From contig NC_092807.1 of NCBI RefSeq assembly GCF_040954645.1, forward strand, positions 52,171,481-52,235,480: a DNA stretch of 64,000 nt, written 5' to 3'. Each line of letters starts with the position of its first letter. Position 1 is the first letter of the stretch. Under the pieces are notes generated by a model, which was not told the DNA's origin, did not search any database, and saw nothing but the letters and a program-made list of their open reading frames with translations. The position numbers and the translations under genes were made by a program. Shown here one piece after another: positions 53,013-64,000 of the stretch. The stretch is from Diabrotica undecimpunctata (Eukaryota; Arthropoda; Insecta; Coleoptera; Chrysomelidae).

Positions 53013-54123
53013 ATGCCACGAGTTCGAAGATACCAAAATTACCACATGTTAGCGATTTTGACAGGGGTGGAATTATTGCGTATAGAGATATGGGTTTGTC
53101 CCTATATGGGTTGTTCAGACCAACTGGTCAACCGAAGCGTACCACAGAGCGTCAAGATAGGCGCTTTAGATTACTGCCTCTGCGAGACCGTTTTGCTACT
53201 ACGCGTCAAATTGCTGACCAATCGTTTGGAGTAGTAGGTAGACCTGTTACTATGCGTACACTATACCATCGCATTCGAGCCTTTGGACTGGTTTCATTCC
53301 GCCCACGACTACTGCTTCCTTTGAATGCGGACCACCGGCATTAACGTTTGAATTGGTGCAGAGAACGGCAGCATTGGGTGGCAGAATGACGTAATGTAGC
53401 ATTTAGCGATTAATCACGATTCTGTTCAGGAATGCATGATGGTCATAGAATGGTAAGACCCCGCCGTAGAGAGCGACGAGATATCGAGTTTGTTGTTGAG
53501 AGACATGTACACAGGACAGTTGGAGTAATGGTTTGGGGGGCTATTGCCTATGGTAGCCGATCACCACTTGTGTTGTGTCACCGTGCTTCGGAGGGCACGT
53601 AAAGCCGTCGGTCCCGGCTACGAAAGTAGTCGTTAGGTCATGTTAGGGGCGCTTGCGCGACCTGAAAACCCTAACACTAGACCTTAGCCAGAAGGTTACA
53701 CGAACTTTACTTTTACCACTTGTGTTTATCAGAGGCAATATGACAGCTGCGCGCTATGTTGATGACATCTTACAAACCACTTTACTGTCTTATCTCGACG
53801 ACCGTCGACACGTGCTTTTTGAGCAAGACAACGCGCGTCCCCATATTGCTCGTTAAACTATGGACTTTCTCCAAGAAGCTGTCGTTAATGTTTTACCGTG
53901 GCTGCCCCGTCCTCCGGATTTAAATCCTATCTAACATGTATGGGATATGATGGGAAGGAGACTGTCCACTTTGCACCATCCTTCACAGACTCTGGCACAG
54001 TTAATACATGAAGTTCAAGTTGCTTGGAACGAGATGCAACAAGCAGACATCGATCATCTCATTTTGTCAATACCTAGAAGTATACAGGAGTGTATTCAGC
54101 TACGGGGTCGCCAAACACATTAG
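53013..54123 (+). pseudogene. Tc1-like transposase pseudogene (DD34E type)
   Basis: It starts MPRVRRYQNYH and, across frames, gives DFDRGGIIAYRDMGLSLYGL, RRTTERQDRRF-like KRTTERQDRRFRLLPLRDRF, GRPVTMRTLYHRIRAFGLVS, LNWCREWQHWV, VMVWGAIAYGSRSPLV, FIRGNMTAARYVDDIL, FEQDNARPHIAR and NPI-stop-HVWDMMGRRL. The catalytic Glu codon is a TAA (53932-53934) and the first-Asp box is also stopped. About 25 codons are missing after GLFRPTGQP. It ends CIQLRGRQTH then TAG. A 140-bp foreign insert splits SRSPLV. Confidence 0.9.
53575..53714 (+). mobile_element. 140-bp retroposed insert in the Tc1 gene
   Basis: ACCACTTGTGTT occurs at 53563-53574 and 53715-53726, a 12-bp TSD. The insert is GC-rich (GTGCTTCGGAGGGCACG, GCCGTCGGTCCCGGCT, GGGGCGCTTGCGCGACCTG) and resembles the 3' end of an insect LINE or SINE I have seen repeatedly. 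It has no poly-A; its end is CTTTACTTTT. Confidence 0.85.
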
Positions 54124-54959
54124 TAATTTTTTTTTTGATTACTTCTTAATAAAAATTCTTGACAATATTATCGTTTCAATCTTGATGTTATTCCTTCTGG
54201 ATGTAAACCTTCTAATGTCACTGAGTATATTTACATTCGTCAGTTTAGTTTTCTTTGACATCGATTTCTGACATGAAACTCGAAAAATTATTAAAATGTT
54301 TATTGCAAAAATTTTGTTTACTATAAATAAATAACATACTAAAAGGTCTTGTCCGGGAATAATAATCTGTATTATATTTCGTATAAAAAATACATAAACG
54401 TAGTAACCACTAAATAGACAATGGCAAAACCAAATTATAAAAATAAGATGATACAGCAGGCCAACGCGAAGCTTCATACTATGTTTTTTGTATTTTTAAA
54501 ATTTAAATAAAATTATTTTATAATTAGAAGTGTCATAGAAATTTTAACAGACTATTCAATATTATTATTAATTGGATGACATTTATGACTTTTATATTTT
54601 GAAAATCATTACAAATCGAATCTTTTAATGACATATATTCTAGATTTTTACTTCTCATTTTTTATGCAGTTTTTAATTTAAACCTACTTAGAATAAATAA
54701 ATAATGACTAGAAACGAATTGATCGAGAGTTGTAAATCGATGTGAAGATCCACTATTTCGTGACGCTACCCGTGACGCCTTCTCGTAGCGCTAGTTCCGT
54801 GACACTCGCCTCAGCATTTTACTATAGAGAAGTAAGCAATACAGAACAAATAAACAGCAATGTAAAGAAGCTTAAATTTTTTTTATTGTTGCATTGCATA
54901 TTTACAATCTACTCTATACACAGAGTAATAAGTAAATAGTCTGTAAGTACTAAATTAAA
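54124..54959. other. AT-rich intergenic region
   Basis: No convincing gene. Two GTGACGC(C/T) words near 54760-54800 echo the array near 49815. Confidence 0.55.
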
Positions 54960-55540
54960 GTGAGTTAGGTACCGTCCAGTGACGGTTCTCTAAGTATTAT
55001 TGCGGTAGGTTTTCTGGCCATCTCTCTTCAATCTTCTTTCGGCAAGTGGTTGGGTGAATAAATTATTTATCAGTTCGTTGTTGTGATTAGTGGTGCGATT
55101 TTTATATTTTATTAAATGATTCTTTATTATCTTCTTAAGTAGTGGGATGTCCAAATCATTGTGAAGTATTTGGTTGGATACCTACGACGGAGCTTTACTT
55201 ATCATACGGAGTATTTTGAATTGAAACTCTTAAAGTATCTTCCTATTTGAAGGTTTACTGCAGCCCCATAATTCTATTCCATATGCTCAAACTGGTATGA
55301 GTATAGTTTTGTACAAAAGCAGTTTATTTTCAAGAGATAACTGAGACCTTTTGTTAAATAGCCAGTTCATCCTTTTTAGTTTAAGATATAGTTGTTTCCG
55401 TTTATGCGTTTTCCATGTAAGTTTTTCATCCAGATGCAGTCCCAAGTATTTGACAACTGGTTTTAGGGGAATGGGAGTATTATTAACAGAAACTTGTCGA
55501 TAAACTCCTTTTACCCTATGACGACCGATATGCAATTAAG
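54960..55540 (-). pseudogene. Jockey-clade LINE 3' fragment
   Basis: The minus strand reads VNNTPIPLKPVVKYLGLHLD, EKLTWKTHKRKQLYLKLKRM, NWLFNKRSQLSLENKLLLYK, TILIPV-AYGIELWGCSKP, FQFKILRMISKAPS and, near 55030, PLAERRLKRDGQKTY. It is the post-catalytic end of ORF2 with several stops. Confidence 0.82.
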
Positions 55541-55995
55541 ATATGATCAGTGGGCCTCAAACAGTTGGACGTTAACATTTAATTCTGATCGCTTGAAAAG
55601 TAAAAATATTTAATTTCCAGTATTTTATGTTCAGTATTTAATATTGGATTTTACTGTATCAAAGGCAAATAAAATGAATATTATATGTATATACAGGGCG
55701 TGTGACGAAATTATTTGTCGACATCCAATGTTCATTAAGTCTCTATTTTGCGTAGAGTGAATTTAATTTAATTAAATATAACCTTGAAACAAATTGGCAC
55801 TAAATCACTTCCGAGTTTTCAGCAAAACAAAATGTTTAAACACGTGTAGTCCAATAATTAATACCAAAGCTATTGAGAGTATGCAGTCCAGAAATTAGAC
55901 CGACGGTACTTTATCGTTAACTAAAATACACCACAAAGTCCGAATTGAATTTCCGAAACACTTTTTTGTTACTTCTTTTTAGCAAACGATTTGTC
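55541..55995. other. Flank of the minus-strand transposase
   Basis: AT-rich, no gene. ACAGGGCGTGTGACGAAATT near 55693 looks like a transposon end but has no convincing partner. Confidence 0.45.
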
Positions 55996-57351
55996 CTATT
56001 CACTGTCTGATATTTCACTATCAGAGTCGTCACTATCTGAATTGTCTATCTGAATAATTGAGGCCGAACCTCATCTATAACTCGCTCGGTTTGAAAAGAC
56101 TGAACGATTAATTATGTCTTTCGTTTGTCTAATACAATTTTGCCATTGTTCTGCCTTTATTTCTTCTAGCAATTCTTTCCGTAAACTAAGAACGCTAGCG
56201 TCATCTGTTGTTTTGAATGCATATTTATCATAAAAATTTTTGGCTAGACCCCAAACAAACTCAATTGCATTATAGTGGCAATGGTAGGGCGGAAGTCGAA
56301 GAACTTCATGGCCATATTTAAGAGCCATTTGGTCAGTAACAAATTTCTTTTGAATTTTGTGCTCTCCACATCTTTGAAGTAAATCGACCTATAGAAAAAC
56401 TTTTAAAAATATGTCACTGTGATAAATTTTCTTTTCTGTCAACCACAACTTTATTTCTTCTTTTATCCAGCTGCCTCAAGGAAATCTCTCTTCTACTCTT
56501 GAGTTGTAGGATGCTTTATCCAATACTATTATGGATGGTCGCTCCAATTTTTTTACCAAATTTTCTTCAAACCATTCTTCAAAAATATTTGCATCCATAT
56601 TTCCATGGTAATCACCTGTATTCTTTGTGGACGAAAAACTTACACTAGCGTTAGGAATAAAACCCTCATTATTTACAGCATGAAGTATAATGAAGCGTTT
56701 ACCATTACCGCAAGGACTAGAAGAATAACATTTCGTGGTGCCGTCTTGCCAGGATGATTTTGATATATTTCCTTTAGCGAAAATCCAAGTTTCATCTAAA
56801 AATTCCAACTTCCCTCGGACTATCAGACTATTGTTCATGTATTTTTTTAAAAAATGCCACCGTTTTGAAACAACATTAGAGAGTTCACACAATACTTGTC
56901 TATTATTTGTCTTTTTATATCGAAAACCTAAATGTTTCAGCACTCTCCACAAACGTGTTAAACTAATATCACACAGTTCCTTGTCTTATATTTTTTGTAA
57001 CACAGCACTAACTGTTACATGTTCTTTGGCTTTATACATATTATATATTATAATATTTTTAATTGCAAGTTTAATTGACTGGTGCAAATCTAAAGTTTTT
57101 GGATGTTCACGATTTCTCTTGCTTACTTTATTTATTTTATCCTCACTCATGTTATTATTTCTTCGGAATGTCCTCTCTGAGATACCGCAAGCATCGCATG
57201 TGCGTTTCTGAACTGCCATAACAGATGTCAATGGACCCATATTATTTTTTTCCAAATTGAAATAACTTTCGACTTTTAGAACTAAACGCCGTTCTTCTGG
57301 AGATAACACTCTACGTTTCGACTGTATTTTATTTTCTTCCAAATTACTCAT
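55996..57351 (-). pseudogene. IS630/Tc1-type transposase, one frame with in-frame stops
   Basis: From ATG at 57351 a single frame of 452 codons runs to TAG at 55996 without a frameshift. Internal stops lie near 56984, 56474, 56389 and 56071. N-terminus: RRVLSPEERRLVLKVESYF with GISERTFRRNN, a helix-turn-helix. A second DNA-binding part, LTRLWRVLKHLGFRYKKTNN, precedes the core: EFLDETWIFAKG (first Asp), SIIVLDKASYNSRVEE (second Asp; usual DNAPYHS is changed) and LPPYHCHYNAIEFVWG (Glu). About 85 residues separate the second Asp from the Glu, far longer than DD34E. An acidic tail, DNSDSDDSDSEISDSE, follows the fourth stop. Confidence 0.85.
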
Positions 57352-57689
57352 TTTGCTTTAAAGTACCGCTTCACTACACTACTATAAAAAATAGGTACTT
57401 ATATACAACTACTACACCCTAAAAAGGACCAGGGTTATACAACAAACGAAACAATCGAATACAAATTATTTAACAGCCAATGCTAAACAATCATAAACAC
57501 TGCATTGATTGTGATTGCAAAAACCGTTCGCATGCTTTAAATAAGATTTTTGCTGATTATGTATTTTGTTAAATTATTAAATAACACCAATACAACCCAC
57601 GACCATCAATTAATTTTTAACGATAAACAGAGGAGAAATAAGATGACGTTTGAATTTAATCTACTTTGTTGATGACAGTGTCGATAACA
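57352..57689. other. Intergenic; no gene seen
   Basis: Upstream flank of the minus-strand transposase, AT-rich. Confidence 0.5.
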
Positions 57690-57956
57690 GAAAGATATTT
57701 TAAACAGCATGAATCATTTTTCAATGATTGTGTGGAAAAACGAAGAATGGCAGTAGAACAAGACATACGAAGAAAAACGTTTAATTTGGTATGGGCATGT
57801 GAGAAGAACAGATCATACAAGGTGGATAGCAAAGATTTCGGATTGGAGCCCAATAGGAAGGAGGAAAAGAGGTAGACGAGACCTTAGAGATGAAGAATGG
57901 TAGAACAGAAAGGACTGGAGACGTTGGCTGAAAGAAGGAAGGCGGCGACAGCTGTA
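57690..57956 (+). pseudogene. LINE ORF2 C-terminal scrap
   Basis: A frame reads LIWYGHVRRTDHTRWIAKIS, DWSPIGRRKRGRRDLRDEEW and RKDWRRWLKEGRRRQL, the basic WxGHxxR...RGRP-like tail of RTE-type ORF2. A GATA-type tetranucleotide run (TAGATAGATAGAT) follows. Confidence 0.7.
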
Positions 57957-58389
57957 AATAATCCATATATAGATAGATAGATAGATTACTAAACAAATTT
58001 TTAAAGTGTGTATAAAGGAGATTACAATTATTATGACACATGGTATTTACTCCTTATTTTTCAAATAATATGTTCTTGTAAAGGCATAACTTTGATTATT
58101 GTGTAAACCTACATTATACGATACGCCAGAAGAAATTAAAAAAAAAATTAACATGTAATAAATTCACTGTTTAAATAAATATTCCGTACTCGTACTATTA
58201 CAATAAAATATTAAAACCAATAAACGATAACTTGTTAAGCAGTGCTGATTGAAACAACAGAGCAGTAAAATGTTATTCATAAAGGTAGTGTAATGTATAT
58301 CGCCGCTTATCTGGTCCGCTAGTAATAAAGTTACCAGCATTTAATTGTAAAGCGGCCTTCTTAGGTAAAAAATATTATATCTAGATTTT
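57957..58389. other. Intergenic; no gene seen
   Basis: AT-rich with a short TAGA repeat at its left end. Confidence 0.6.
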
Positions 58390-59640
58390 CTTGTTGTAAA
58401 AGTAGTTTGTACTGATTTGCTGGCATTAACATTGATCTTCCATCACTTAAGATAGTTTTGTAATTGGTCTAAATGATTTTGTACCTTTTGTGATACTACA
58501 TTCGGGTCGATATTCAATGCCAAAATTTCCGTGTCATCGTCAAAAGTAGCTAAGAAGGTATCATTGCTAGTTGGAACGTCTGATGTAAAATCAGATACAG
58601 AAATGAACATAAAACACTATCCTGAGTTGCCAGTAGTTGTATGACGTGGAAATTTGAGTATCTGTCTTCAATTTTGACTTGGAAGTAACGGTCAGTAAGA
58701 TACGATTTTAGTATAAAGTATAGTTGGTCAATTAAGTGTAATTTCAGTTTGTAGAGGAGACTATGTCAAATGCCTGTTGTATATCGAGAAACATTCCAGC
58801 GCAAACGCTTTCCCTTCGAGCAAATTCAAAGCTTGTATATTATTATTAATAACACCACTGCTTTTCTCGGTAGCTTCTGAAGTAATTTTCCTTTTATCAA
58901 ATCATAGCCAGGAGCTTTATTTGTTGTCGAACCTCTGTTGAAGTAAATGTTGTCAGAGATAGTTGGCATGAAGTTTGGAGGTGCATTCTTATATCATTAT
59001 CTTTATCTTTATTAGTAACTGGTGCTGAGAATACAGTTGCAAGATGCTCTGCGAATACCGTTGCTGTTTCTGTGTTTGTGCGGAACCAGGCCATATCTGT
59101 TTGTCTTAAAGGTGAATTTGTTATTGTCGGTCGTTTAAATTATTTTGTAGCCTTCCATATAGGTGGTGGTGTCTTCATGTGATAGTTACGAACCATAAAA
59201 TTGGAAAGAGTCGTTTTTTTCTTCATGTAATGCTCTATTTAGTTTATGACTTATCCTGTTAAGGTACGTTTTATTTAATGGATTTCTCGCTTGTTGCCAT
59301 ACGCCTCGAGCTCTTCTTTTTTCTGCTACAAGTTCTCTTATATGGAGGGGGATATTATGGTTTTCTTGCACACTTCTTTGGAGCTTTGGCGTTACTTCCT
59401 ATCCTGTTGTTTATAAAACCGTTGTTCAGTAGTCTACTGTTTTCTCTATATCTTGGTTTTCTTTTTATCCTAATATCTAGTCTAATCGTTATATTTACCG
59501 AATTCTTGAAAACATCCCAGTTTGTTTCTTTAGTTGTGTGTTTGGATGGTGGTGTTCTCCATATTCCTAAAGTTATTATTATTGTGCTGTGCTGAGTAGA
59601 TGACCCGATACAGGAAAACTAGAAATTAATGAATATGGTA
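58390..59640 (-). pseudogene. Jockey-like LINE ORF2 remnant
   Basis: Read on the minus strand: ELVAEKRRARGVWQQARNPL, NKTYLNRISHKLNRALHEEK, TVFAEHLATVFSAPVTNKDK, NKAPGYDLIKGKLLQKLPRK, then LLYKLKLHLIDQLYFILKSY, LTDRYFQVKIEDRYSNFHV and LLTMTRKFWH-like decay of the catalytic region. Fingers are partly deleted and stops are frequent. Endonuclease is absent. Confidence 0.82.
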
Positions 59641-61910
59641 TCTACTTCTCTGAAGGAGAAAATAACTGTCCTCAACAATATAACATCGCATTTATCATAC
59701 ACAAAAACATTGATAAATCTCTAGAAAACTTCACCCTTCACCCTTTACTTCGAAAGGATAGCGCTACTACAACTTTAATGTAAAAACACTATACTCAATA
59801 TAATACATGTACATGAGGTAGAAGAATTTTATGCAAGAATAACGGACATCACAAAAAGCCTCAAACAATACTAGGCGACTTTAATGCAAAAATGGACAAA
59901 GGAAAAATAGCTGATATCACTGGAGGATACGGATTAGGTACACGCAATGACAGAGGTGATTGTCTTATACAATTTTGCCAAGAAGAAGGATATGTAGTAT
60001 GAAACAACTGGTTTAAACTACCTTCTAGGCGAATTTATACATGAAAATCCCCTCAAGACAATAATCAAAATATTATAAGAAATCAAATTGATTTTGCTTT
60101 GATTAATCATAAATTTATATCAAGTATCCAGAGTGTAAAAGCCTACCCAGGTATGGAAGTAGAATCAGACCACAATCCAGTCGTTATAAATCTCAAAAAC
60201 TAAAAACAATACGCCAAAAAAACCAAAGACGGGCAATATTAAAATACTTCGAAACGAAGCTAATAAAGCAAAGGTATCAAGCAAACCTAATGAAGACCTG
60301 AAAAAAACAATCATAACAGGAGACGAAGAAACCGAAAATATATGACAAACCATTAAAAAATACCTTAGTTGGAGTACAAATAAAAGAACTTAAGAATACG
60401 AAAAATAAAAACCTGAAAAATTTATGACGGAAGATATTTTGGAACTCATGGAAGAGAAAATAAAACACAAAAACAACCCACATCTATATAAAGAAATCCA
60501 AAGAACCATTGATTCAAAAATCCAAAAATAAAAAGAAAAGTGGATAAATAAAAGGTGTGACGAAATAGAAAACCTAGACAACAAACATATACATTCAGTC
60601 TCTGCAAACAATTAAAGGAAACCTCCAATAATAACAAGAAACATAATATTCCCAGTATAGTTGACAACAAAGGAAGAATAATTATAGAAAGAAGCGAACA
60701 AATTAAAGTATGGGAGAAATTTAGCGAAAAATCCTTTGCGGGTGGCAGACCTGAATTGCAACAGATGTCGACGTGGGAAATAGAAAGACCCTAATCCAAG
60801 ACATAGAGGTAAAACATGCGATAAAATGTGCAAAGAATTGAAAAGCTTTTGGACCAGACGAAATAGAAATATATGTATTAAAACCAATAGATGATAACAA
60901 CCTAAAACTACTTACAGATATTTTTAACATCATATATGAAAGTGGCGTAATACCAAGAACTCAGAATTCATAGCTATACCAAAGAATTCTAGTTTCCGCA
61001 AATGCGACGAATTTAGGTTCATTAGCTTAGTGAGTCACTTAATAAAAATGTTCTTAAAGATCATACAGAACCGAAATTATAAAAAATGTGAAATCGACAT
61101 GAGTGACTCTCAGTTCGGATTTAGAAAGGCCTTGGGAACAAGAGAGGCGCTGTTTGCGACTCAAACACCCATTTAAAAATGCCACGATCGCCATAAAAAA
61201 GGATATCTCTGTTTCATCGACTATCAGAGTTAGTTATTAAACAGAGTTAATAATGCAAGTGTAACAATGTAACTGACAATAAATTTTCGAAAAACTAAAG
61301 TAATGTTGATTAGCAAAACTGGTGAAAATTCTCGCGTTGACCTGAACAACAATCAATTAGAGCAAGTGAGATCCAGATATAGAAATAAAAATACGAATAG
61401 AACAGGCTAGGAACATGTACAATAAATGAAAGCAAATTACCTATAACAAAAAACTAAGCTTAGACATCCGAAATAGAGTTATTAACTGCTACGTTTGGCC
61501 AGTCCTTCTGTATGGAGTTGAAGCCTAGACATTAAAATTAAATACCATGAGACGGCTAGAAGCTTTTGAAATGTGACTTTGTCGCAAAATGCTCAGAATA
61601 TCATGGACACAACACATTACGAATCGAACAGTATTAAATACAATGAATACAGAGTTAGAACTTAAAACAACGATTAGGAAAATAAAGACATTGTACCTAG
61701 GCCACATAATGAGAAATGACAAATATAACCTACTACGATTAATAATTAAAGAAAAGATAAAGGGCTGAATAGGAGTAGGCCGAAGAGTCATGTCATGGCT
61801 TCGCAATATCAGAACTTGGACGGACATGATCGTTTAACAATTACTAAGAGTCGCGCAGAATAGTGAACATTTTGATGTAGAATCTTCAGTAATGGAGTGC
61901 ACCAAGAAGA
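59641..61910 (+). pseudogene. Heavily decayed LINE ORF2
   Basis: Coding words remain in order: TGKLEINEYGIYFSEGENN, ILGDFNAKMDKGKIADITGG, YGLGTRNDRGDCLIQFCQEE (endonuclease), NQIDFALINHKFISSIQSVK, SDHNPVVINLK, SIVDNKGRIIIERSEQIKVW, LSVRI-KGLGNKR, then VINCYVWPVLLYGVEA, KMLRISWTQHITNRTVLNTM, LYLGHIMRND and ESSVMECTKKKK. The catalytic RT box is lost to a deletion near 61190-61290. It ends in AAGAAGAAGAAAA. Many stops and shifts. Confidence 0.78.
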
Positions 61911-62082
61911 AGAAAACTTTTTCATGTCTAACATGGTCAGTCCATGTAATTTTTAGAATCCGGCGAAATATCCACTACTCAAAATTTTCCAATCGTCGTA
62001 CCGAGCTAATTGTCAACAATTTTTCCATGCCATATAGTAGCAGTCTTAATTTCAATTAAGTTTGTATATATATAATTTCGGT
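61911..62082. other. Short gap between two LINEs
   Basis: A TATATATATAA tract near 62068 probably belongs to the 3' end of the minus-strand LINE. Confidence 0.5.
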
Positions 62083-64000
62083 TTACAACGTTCTTCGACG
62101 TCTTCCGATTTCCAATCTCCATCTCATTTTATCGTTCCATAGATCGTCTTCCAGTTCTCTTTCTCTGATTTCTTTATCAACTCCTTCTCTCCAACTTCTT
62201 CTAGGCCTTCCTGGTCTTCGCCTACCTCTTGGTTGCCATTCAAGAATTTGTCTTGGTATTCTATTCTCCGGCATTCTCCTTACGTGTCCGTACCATCTGA
62301 GTTGTGTCGTTTTGATGTCATCAACAATATTATGTGTAACCCCCATGATTTCTCGGACTCTCTCGTTTGTTATTCTGTCGCGTCTGGAGATTCCCGCCGA
62401 GCGGCGCCAGAAGTCCATTTCTGTTGCTCTAAGCATTTTCTCTGATCTGTCTTTTAGGGGCCACACTTCGCATCCATATGTTGTGATACTTTTTATTATG
62501 GTGTTGTATATTCTTCTTTTGTTGTCTTTGGAGATGTTTTTATCCCACAGTACGCTGTTTAGTAAGGCTATACCTTTCCTTCCCTGTGTATTTCGTTCCT
62601 TAATGGCTGCATCTAATTTTCCGTCTTGAGTGATTTTTACTCCTAGGTATTTGTAGTTATCACATATTTTGATCTCTTGATTTTCCTCTACGAGAAGGTT
62701 ATGTTGATCTCCTCCGTTACTCATGTACTCAGTTTTTTCCATATTCACTTCCAAACCCCACTCTGTAAACTCTTCTAATAGTTTTCGCATCATGTAACTA
62801 AGGTCTTCAGAGTCCTGTGCGATGATGACCTGGTCATCTGCAAAGCACAGAGTGTACAAACTTAAGTCTATTAGTGGTATGCCCATATTCGTACATTTTT
62901 TCTTCCATTTGTTAAGTGCTGCTTCGAGGTATATTTTGAATAATGTTGGGGATATACAGCATCCTTGTCTTAGTCCTTTAGTCACTTTGAATCCCGGTGT
63001 TATCAGATTTCCTGTTTTAATTCTTGTTGTTTGTTGGTAGTACAACGTTTTTACTGCTTCAATCAATTCTATATTTATATTTGTTTTCCCCAGTGCCTCC
63101 CATAATTTATCAAGCGGGATACTGTCATATGCTTTCCTAAGGTCTACGAACGTCAGATGGACTTCTTGGCCACGAGCAACTTTCTTTTCAATTATCTGAG
63201 TAATAGAGAAGACATGGTCTATTGTAGATCGACCTGCACGAAAACCAGCCTGTTCTTCGGCTTCCATATCTTGGTATTCTTCTTCTATTCGATTTTTTAT
63301 TATTTTCCCATATATTCTGCTAATACTACTAGTAACTGCAATTCCTCTATAGTTTTCAGGTTTCGATTTATCTCCCTTTTTATGGATGGTGCTCATATGC
63401 GATTCTTTCCATTCCTCAGGTATTTCATGTTTATTTATGCATTCCTGGAAAAGTTGTCGTAGTCGTTGAATTAGTATTTTGGGTCCATGTTTAATGAGTT
63501 CCGGAGCTACATTTCCGGGGCCAGGTGATTTGCCATTCTTTAGATGTCTGCATACGGTTTCGACTTCTCTCTCATTTATTCTGATTGGTGACCCTATCAG
63601 CCTGACGCCTTGTAAACCATAGTTCTCTATCTGTTTGAAGGGCTCTCTTGTCTCTGTTAGTAAATCTTTAAAGTATTCTTCCCAAGTTTGCGGTGATATG
63701 GACTGGATAATATCTCTTTTTTTGTTGTTTCTTAAATTTTTTAACAGTTTCCAGCTTTCTGAACTTTGGCTTCCACCAATGTATGTATTTATCATGGTGC
63801 ACTTTTTTTCCCAGGATTCATTTTTCTTTTGGCAAATTTTTCTTCTGACCATCGCTTGCATTCTTTTGTATTCAATTCTGTCTTCCACATTTTTTGTGTT
63901 CAGATATTTTTGATACAATTTTCTTTTCTGTGTTATTTCCTGCGAAATATCTTGATCCCACCAATATGGTTTTTGTTGTCCGATCTTTTCATATCGCCCT
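62083..64000 (-). CDS. LINE reverse transcriptase, open, runs off the right edge
   Basis: The minus-strand frame is open from the window edge (GRYEKIGQQKPYWWDQDISQ, upstream of the TTG at 63918) to a TAA at 62083, over 630 codons. Order: KNGKSPGPGNVAPELIKHGP, STIHKKGDKSKPENYRGIAV, GFRAGRSTIDHVFSITQIIE, FVDLRKAYDSIPLDKLWEAL, KGLRQGCCISPTLFKIYLEA, YTLCFADDQVIIAQDSED (catalytic), EKTEYMSNGG, YKYLGVKITQDG, TTYGCEVWPLKDRSEKMLRA and LRWYGHVRRMPENRIPRQIL, ending in a basic GRRRPGRPRRSWREG tail. It is RTE-like. No internal stop, unlike its neighbours, so it is a young copy. The endonuclease is outside the window. Confidence 0.92.
   Translation of the reverse strand, partial: GRYEKIGQQKPYWWDQDISQEITQKRKLYQKYLNTKNVEDRIEYKRMQAMVRRKICQKKNESWEKKCTMINTYIGGSQSSESWKLLKNLRNNKKRDIIQSISPQTWEEYFKDLLTETREPFKQIENYGLQGVRLIGSPIRINEREVETVCRHLKNGKSPGPGNVAPELIKHGPKILIQRLRQLFQECINKHEIPEEWKESHMSTIHKKGDKSKPENYRGIAVTSSISRIYGKIIKNRIEEEYQDMEAEEQAGFRAGRSTIDHVFSITQIIEKKVARGQEVHLTFVDLRKAYDSIPLDKLWEALGKTNINIELIEAVKTLYYQQTTRIKTGNLITPGFKVTKGLRQGCCISPTLFKIYLEAALNKWKKKCTNMGIPLIDLSLYTLCFADDQVIIAQDSEDLSYMMRKLLEEFTEWGLEVNMEKTEYMSNGGDQHNLLVEENQEIKICDNYKYLGVKITQDGKLDAAIKERNTQGRKGIALLNSVLWDKNISKDNKRRIYNTIIKSITTYGCEVWPLKDRSEKMLRATEMDFWRRSAGISRRDRITNERVREIMGVTHNIVDDIKTTQLRWYGHVRRMPENRIPRQILEWQPRGRRRPGRPRRSWREGVDKEIRERELEDDLWNDKMRWRLEIGRRRRTL

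Noticed and set aside
55693..57415. TIR pair for the minus-strand transposase
   Set aside because: AGGGCGTGT near 55696 and reverse-complemented AGGGTGTAG near 57413 match too few bases, and no TA duplication was seen.
60165..60933. Several Phe-rich minus-strand frames
   Set aside because: They are antisense to recognisable LINE coding words on the plus strand.

Overview
The window looks like AT-rich nuclear DNA of an insect. The evidence is indirect: every gene-like sequence is a transposable element of a type common in insects (Ty3/gypsy LTR elements, Jockey-, RTE- and R4/Dong-like LINEs, Penelope-like elements, a copia scrap, Tc1/mariner-type transposases, a hAT-like MITE). I cannot name the species and found no convincing host gene. 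Reading frames were judged by protein motifs, TIRs and target-site duplications (TSDs) seen by eye, with no database search.

Layout. 1-5452: a very young Ty3/gypsy element whose 5' LTR is cut by the window edge (gag, pol in -1 frame, a small third ORF, 685-bp 3' LTR). 5453-10380: a Jockey-type LINE with a frameshifted ORF1 and an open 969-codon ORF2. 11171-12163: a lone LTR of another element. 13276-21826: a second, complete Ty3/gypsy element with 1.46-kb LTRs that are nearly identical, flanked by an ATAT TSD inside a TA microsatellite; gag and pol each carry one frame break. 22-33 kb: three decayed Tc1/mariner-type transposases, a Penelope-like remnant with inverted long repeats, and an RTE-like reverse transcriptase fragment. 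33.3-35.2 kb: a hAT-like MITE next to a 1.66-kb inverted-repeat element. 36.2-46.2 kb: minus-strand LINE remains (R4/Dong-like, R1/LOA-like, RTE-like).

The RTE-like LINE is split by the most unusual item, a 4035-bp DNA transposon at 41664-45698. It has matched termini, a 4-bp ATAA TSD, repeated CTCACTT(T/G)CGTTAA motifs and a spliced DDE-like gene. It best fits the Sola superfamily as I remember it, but could be undescribed. 47-53 kb: LINE, copia and Penelope fragments, a hammerhead-ribozyme-like core, a diverged tandem array, and a 5'-truncated LINE whose RNase H ORF borrowed its start codon from flanking DNA. 53-58 kb: a Tc1 pseudogene carrying a 140-bp insertion with its own TSD, a Jockey scrap, and a minus-strand IS630/Tc1-like transposase with an unusually long D-E spacing. 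58-64 kb: two decayed LINEs and one open LINE reverse transcriptase that runs off the right edge.

The genes do not form a pathway. The structure is layers of insertion, and several layers can be ordered from TSDs: LINE, then the Sola-like element; Tc1, then the 140-bp insert; mariner-type element, then a LINE tail; TA repeat, then gypsy element 2.
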